64,000 nt of DNA from Polytrichum commune (taxonomy: Eukaryota; Streptophyta; Polytrichopsida; Polytrichales; Polytrichaceae), in assembly GCA_950295325.1 (NCBI GenBank), contig OX485805.1:28135501-28199500 (forward strand). The letters run 5' to 3'. Position numbers and translations under genes: made by a program. Of the stretch, positions 58,640-64,000 are shown piece after piece. The number at the start of each line of letters is the position of its first letter. The first letter of the stretch is position 1. The notes under the pieces are model-generated. The model searched no databases and had not been told where the DNA came from. It saw only the letters and a program-made list of their open reading frames with translations.

Positions 58640-61600
58640 ATGATACCCAACAGACTACCGTTGTCTGACAGTAGAAGGCAGCGATTACGAGATGACAGAC
58701 TCTGGGTTAGGGAGTTGAAGCGAGCCAGGGAGTGCAATGTTCAGAAATTGCATTGCCCTTGCATAAATTGTAGGGGGCGTAAGAGACTATTCATACGGAA
58801 CGTGCGGGAGCACCTCATCCAACACGGTCGACATCCTGATTCACGGATTTGGAGAGGCCCAGGCGCTAGAGATTCTTCGGATGAAGAGTGGGAACATCAA
58901 TTCTGGGGACCTATTGAAGTAGAATGTGATGGAGGACATGACGTTGGTGATACAAGTGCTCCGATTGCGCAAAAAACAAATGGGTTGGATGCCACCGTGG
59001 ACACTCGTGGCATGGTCAAGCAGGCACTACCAACAGTGGACGTTCAGGCATATTCTGGGGAGCGGCTTGGCGAGGAAGTCAGGGATGCCTTTGGCATTGC
59101 TGATGCCGTTCATGAAGAATTCAGGGATGCGGAATTCGGTGACGAAGTAGGGGAAGAGGAGTGTCGTGATGAGGAACTAGCAGTTGATGTTGATGTTGAC
59201 AAGGGAGACAGTGACCCCCAACTTGACGACAGGGCCCTACAGGATTCACTGGAGCACTTATATGATGGGTCTCGTTGCAGCAAGCTTGCGGCCACAGTGT
59301 TATTGATGAATTTGTGCACTGTGCACGGAGTGAGCAATCAGTGCGCGAACGAGCTCTTTAGCATTTTGCATCTGCATGTGTTGCCGGAGAACAATACATT
59401 GCCGCGATCCCATCATGCCGCAAAGTCCCTTACTGCAAAGTTGGGTTCGACATACAACACCATCCATGCATGTGAGCACGGGTGTGTGCTATTCCGGGGA
59501 CCCCATGAGGATGCACTTCGCTGTCCTGAATGTGGAGGCCGTAGATACCAAGATGAGGAGCGGCGTTGTTATCCGCTGAAGGTGCTTCGTCACTTTCCCA
59601 TCATTCCACGGTTGCAGTGCATGTACATGAGTCCGAGCATCTCAAAACTGATGGTATGGCATGCAGAGAACCGGAGCAACAAAGACAGAGGGGATGGCTT
59701 GGTTAGACACCCCTGTGACTCGAAGGCATGGCGGCATTTTGAGGAAAATGTCGACCCGAGCTTCGCACTTCATCCTCGAAACGTCCATTTCGCTTTGGCA
59801 GCCGACGGAGTGAACCCTTACAAGCAGAATCAATCCACATGGTCAACGTGGCCCGTTCTATTGCTGAATTACAACTTGCCTCCATGGCTGAGCACCAAAT
59901 TTTTTTTTATGATGATGGCTCTATTGATTCCAGGAAAGGAATCTGTGACAGCTGATGTGTTTGACGTGTACTTAGAGCCTCTTGTGGATGAATTGTTGGA
60001 GTTATGGGCTGGAGTGCCTGCTTACGATGTATCAGAAGTTGCAGGCTCGAAGACTTTCCAATTGCGTGCCATGTTGCTATGGACAATCCATGACTTCCCA
60101 GGCTACGGCACCGTTGGCGGTTTTGCTCATCAAGGCTACGTGGCATGTCCTTGCTGTGGAGAGGATTTAGGCGCAGAGCATTCAACCGAACTTGCTAAGC
60201 AAACTTACGGTGGTACTCGACATTGGCTGCCTGAAGGTCACCCGTACAGGTCACCTGAAATGAAGGACCACTTCAATGGAGAGATGGAACATCGACCAAA
60301 ACCAAGGGAAGTGACAGTGGAAGACCAAATTCGACATGCTCTGGAGTGCGAGGCTTGGAGGGCCGACGGAAATAGGTGGGGTGCTCCTGGAGATCCTTCC
60401 AAAGTACATGGTGTGAAACGTCTCAGCATTCTCTTCCGCTTGCCGTATTGGAAGGTCAGTGACTAGATCCCCATTGAAATCTCGTGGAATGACTTAAAAA
60501 TGACTGTCACTGAACTACATGGGGTACTATCGTAAGTGCTTACTGAGTCACTGCGTAGACATACAGACTTTGTAGTGAAGTTGATTTACTCTCAGGAGAC
60601 TCGGAAATGACTTTTCTCTGTCTGTAATGTTTAGAATCTTCTCATTCGGAACACGTTGGACGTCATGCACTACGAGTTGAACCTAGCAAAGAACTTCCTG
60701 AAGACCATCGCAGGGAAGAAGGACACCGTAAAAGTTAGAAGAGACTTACAAAGGAGGAACATTATACCACACCTGTGGCTAACACCAAACCCACGAAAGG
60801 CAGGGAAGATGGTGAAACCACGCGCTTCTTATGTCTTGTCCGATGCAGAATTTGACAAGTTTGTGAAGTGCATTGAGTCCTTAAAGACGCCTAATGGTTA
60901 CTCTTCAGACCTTGGCAAATGTCTCCGAAAGAAGAACTTTGGGGGGTTAAAGTCCCACGATTACCACACTCTGATGCAGCAAGTAATGCCACTAGCTCTG
61001 CGTGGACTGATGGAACCCGGACCTCGCACGGCTGTCATGAGAATGTGTCGGGTATTTCGCCGGTTGTGCACGAAAGTGTACAATCCCGCAGATTTTCCAT
61101 CACTTGAAGCGGATGTGGCAGAGAGCATGGCGTTATTGGAGATACAATTTCCACCCTCATTTTTTGACATCATGACGCACCTCCCATATCACTTGGCAAA
61201 GGAGCTGGACTTGTGTGGCCCAGTTAGTGCCCGTTGGATGTATCCAGTCAAACGTTTTATGAAAGTGTTGAAGAACCATGTCAGGAACATGGCGCGTCCA
61301 GAGGCTTGCATGGCGGAGGGTTACTTGAAAGATGAATGCATAGGCTTCATTACCGAGTACCTCCACCGATTTGAAGGAACTCAAAGACGTGTATGGGATG
61401 AAGACGAAGAATATGGAGATGCTGAGGAGGTCCTGCAAGGGCAGGGAAACCGTACGTTATGAGTCCAGAAATGAGAGTTGTAGCCCACCAGTACGTGCTA
61501 TCAAATGCCTCGGCTATGCAGGATCTGTTCATGTAATTTGGAACTGACCATTGTACGTGTTGGCCATGCTTGAAGTGAATCTGGAATCACTGTCGTGCAA

Positions 61601-62418
61601 GAAACATTTGGGGATGCCATGCTTATTGAACCATTGTGTGTCCCAATTTCAATCATATCCTGGGACACTCATTACCATGTTTTTGTAGAGCGTGGAGTTT
61701 GGAAGCAGATGAGAATCGGGGAACTCCTGTTCTAGCAGACTGGATTGAACGCACAGTGCAGGCATCTAATTTAGATTTGCGGAAGCCGGAAGACATGGAC
61801 CGGTTTCTCCTAAGTAAGAGGCCATCACAAAGAGCGACTAGGTATGGCAGAGTACTTGCGTTTGGTAACTGCTTTCGAGTGGACGATGCCAACACCGAAC
61901 ACTTGGTGAGCTACAACTCCGGGGTAGCGTCACTTTTTCAGGAGGTGTCCAAGAATTCCCAGGAATCTTCTGTGAACTACGTGGGAGTATTGAAGGACAT
62001 ACTAGAGCTGGATTATGGTGCTCTGACTATGAAGATAATTCTTATGCGATGTGAGTGGATTAAAACCCAAGACAATCGAGGCAACCCCACATACATCCGC
62101 GACGATGCAGGATTCCTTACAGTGAACTTCCGCCACAAACTCCCTCGCCTGGCAGACCCTTTCATCTTTCCGAGCCAGGCGACACAAATCTTCTTCTCAG
62201 ATGTTATTGAAAGACCTGGGTGGAAAGTTGTGTTACGGAAAGAGGCACGAGCTAGACGGGAAGTGGTGGAGGTTGCAGACGCATTTATTTGCACATCAAC
62301 GAAGAGTACCGGTTTAAGAGCTCCAGACAGATTGCCCGTTCCTGCAGGCACAATAAATCTAGTTGGTGCGATCGAATTGTCTGAGGAAGACAATGTGCTA
62401 GCAAATGCAGGGTATTAG
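58640..62418 (+). CDS. CACTA transposase (Tnp2 + DUF4218 + DUF4216)
   Basis: Exon 1 is 58,640-60,454 (605 codons; ATG 58,640, a GTG 15 bases upstream is less likely). Exon 2 starts at 60,635 after TTTAG and exon 3 at about 61,689. Exon 1 begins with the transposase-associated finger (HCPCINCRGRKR...HLIQHGRH), then an acidic linker, then the Tnp2 core (ALAADGVNPYKQNQSTWSTW, LPPWLSTKFFFMMMALLIPG, AMLLWTIHDFPGYGTVGG). The exon junction reads PYWKNLLIRNTLDVMHYELN, exactly as in the family. Exon 2 is DUF4218 (KSHDYHTLMQQVMPLALRG...). Its tail continues in another frame (HQYVLSNASAMQDLF), indicating a one-base shift near 61,440-61,465. Exon 3 is DUF4216 (ILELDYG, then MRCEW, VLRKEARARREV). Confidence 0.85.
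60455..60634 (+). other. Intron 1 of the CACTA transposase, with TnpA-type motifs
   Basis: This 180-base intron, between GAAG|GTCAGT and TTTAG|AATCTT, contains AATGACTTAAAAATGACTGT, GAGTCACTGCG and AATGACTTTTC motifs. These are of the same type as the subterminal repeats. Confidence 0.7.
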
Positions 62419-63127
62419 GAACTAATGCAATTTACTAGCCATGGCTGTATCATTCAAGTTGATGCGAAATTATGTTAAGGATTTAGGGTTTTCATGTAGA
62501 TTCATTTTAGGTGCCGGGTCAAGTATTTGTGGCGTGTACATTCTTGTGTGCACTGTGTTCCCAATTTTGTGCAATTATTGAACATATTCAGCCACGAATA
62601 TATCCTCATTGTCATTCCCTAAACAAGGAAGTTCCCCCCCCCCCAAGCAGAAGCTGCGTTGGCATCCGAAAAAATCAAACCCAAGTATTGTGGTGATGAA
62701 GAACCCTATGACTGATAATCCGTCACTCAAAAAGGACTGCGATCACGTCATCATAACAAACTGCCCGTGAAACTTTTGTGTGATGACCTGGTTGTCCATG
62801 TGAAAACATAGAGTCATTTTGTAGTCAAGTGACAGTGGAATACCCACGCATGGTAAGTCACTGTAGTGGACTTATATGACTGCGAGACTTCGTGAGACAT
62901 CCGTCGTCTCCATCCAGCCTCATCCCAGTCTGTTCAATGGAAAAATGCGGATGAACGTGGCACGTCGCAGCAGGTTCATCTTTAGTCACACTCCATCACT
63001 ATGTAGTGACTCGAAGACCGTGGCTAGAGCTTGAGTAGTGCCAAAAGTGAATCTGGAGTCATTCAGAAGTAACTTCGGACATGAAGTCATTTCTTGCAGT
63101 CACATTTACCCCCGGTTTTTAGTAGTG
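62419..63127. repeat. 3' flank and right subterminal repeat region of the CACTA element
   Basis: After the transposase stop comes about 300 bases of non-coding tail with a C tract at 62,636-62,644. From 62,810 GTCATTTTG, AAGTGACAGTGG, AAGTCACTGTAGTGG, AGTCACACTCCATCACTA and GAAGTCATTTC motifs follow, up to the terminal CCCCCGGTTTTTAGTAGTG. Confidence 0.75.
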
Positions 63128-64000
63128 AAAGACTTCAATGTTGTGATAGGATTACTTGACATGTGCAAAAATGAGAGAGGAACAATTTAAGAATGTTGGT
63201 ATGGGAAAGTATTTATGAAAGGTGGAGGGATAGTGCTCGTGGAGAGAGAGAATACATACAAAGAGAAGTGATGTTTGAGCATATTATTCTATTCAACTAG
63301 ATAAAATATCATTGCTAGAAGTCAAGAAATATTACTCAGAAATAAGTAATCACTTGTGTATATAAGTTATCCTATCATTATTCACCTCCTATAAAGACAA
63401 CTAATCATACTATATCGAAGTCACAAAAGTGATCGATTGTTTACATATTGGAGGAACTAAGAATAATGAAAAAAAATACATATACGCACAACAAATTGTG
63501 AAGATTTCCGTAATTTTATTAGTGTGATTAGATTACAGGGTGAGATTGTTATGCAATGAGTATCAAGTGACCTATATATAGAGAGAGATAATTATGATGA
63601 TTTCTATTAAAAATATATTGTAATGATTTATAGCTACATTTATTTGCTAACTATATTGTAGTGGAAGTCTATCATATAAACATAATTTATAAGAAGAGAT
63701 TAAAGAATTGAGAAAGATGTTAGGAATGATGCGAGGATGTTTCCTTAAGATATTAAAAGTTTAAGAAAGTTGAGAATTAGTCGAGGTATTGTCAGACATG
63801 TGGAGAGGAAGTCTTTCCTACATGATACGAGAATGTCCAACCACAACTTGGTGATTGATAAATTTATGGCCACCTACATCTTACCATAAAAACAACTCCA
63901 ATAATGAAGATCAATGAGTAGGAGGATAAGAAAAAAAACAAAGGAGGAGAGGGTTTCGATTTAAATGAGATAGTTAGAGAGTGTGATCATTTATTGATGA
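63128..64000. other. No gene recognised; AT-rich right flank
   Basis: Strongly AT-rich with ATATATAGAGAGAGA-type simple sequence near 63,575. A minus/plus scan shows only short frames. I see nothing to annotate. Confidence 0.5.

Larger units (their letters stand above)
53249..63127. mobile_element. 9.9-kb CACTA (En/Spm) transposon with two divergent genes
   Basis: The left end is CACTACAAAAAATTGGGGG; the right end in reverse complement is CACTACTAAAAACCGGGGG. Similarity continues for about 40 bases (AATGACTGCAATAAATGACT / GTGACTGCAAGAAATGACTT). Subterminal regions are dense in GTCACT/AGTGAC and TGACTT motifs on both sides, the expected TnpA-binding repeats. Inside are a TnpA-like gene (57,188-54,242, minus) and a TnpD-like transposase (58,640-62,418, plus). 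The flanking triplets ATT and AAA do not match, so the 3-bp duplication has decayed or recombination occurred. TnpD seems to carry one frameshift. Confidence 0.92.

Overview
This window is AT-rich nuclear DNA from a eukaryote, almost certainly a land plant. The evidence is an NPR1-type BTB gene, plant-type CACTA and Mutator-like (MULE) transposons, short GT-AG introns and many plant-style MITEs. The unusual transposon mix and the absence of any gypsy/copia polyprotein make me lean towards a non-seed plant (moss, clubmoss or fern), but that is inference. Apart from the NPR1-like gene at the left edge, and perhaps a gene start near 4 kb, everything recognisable is mobile or decayed.

Left part (1-20 kb): a minus-strand NPR1-like gene (exons 1 and 2 only) has a 5S-rRNA-derived fragment in its intron and tandem repeats upstream. 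A repeat-rich stretch follows, with a long-TIR element (4.4-5.6 kb), a Harbinger-like MITE with TCA duplications (7.2-7.7 kb), foldback repeats, a palindromic 160-bp-unit element (10.8-11.8 kb), a pogo-like derivative with TA duplications (16.4-17.0 kb), a decayed gene of unknown family, and a 1.1-kb Harbinger-type MITE with TTA duplications (18.7-19.9 kb).

Middle (20-40.6 kb): two tandem units of a GA-rich repeat family (R1, R2) form the substrate for two nested insertions. The first (about 21.6-27.7 kb, coding on the minus strand) is a young retroelement. It has identical 809-bp direct repeats, an ORF1 with an RGG-box tail behind one in-frame TAG, and a separate RT ORF of an unusual, Penelope-like-looking class. 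The second (28,471-40,045) is an 11.6-kb MULE with TGAGC-iterated TIRs and an 11-12-bp target duplication. It carries a MULE transposase gene on the minus strand and, divergently, an eight-exon gene for a ParB-like plus beta-class amino-methyltransferase-like protein. Non-coding parts of both genes carry palindrome arrays in strict 32-bp register. A second palindrome family has 64-bp and 21-bp spacing. This cargo MULE is my candidate for the undescribed system. Both of its genes now carry in-frame stops, all explainable by C-to-T type transitions.

Right part (40.6-64 kb): a LINE pseudogene, TA-flanked and hAT MITEs with clear target duplications, and a second copy of the 1.2-kb Harbinger MITE. 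Last is a 9.9-kb CACTA (En/Spm) transposon (53,249-63,127) with two divergent genes: an apparently intact six-exon TnpA-like gene (minus) and a Tnp2/DUF4218/DUF4216 transposase gene (plus) that seems to carry one frameshift. Gene models were built by eye from splice consensus and reading phase. Family names come from motif recognition without database searches.
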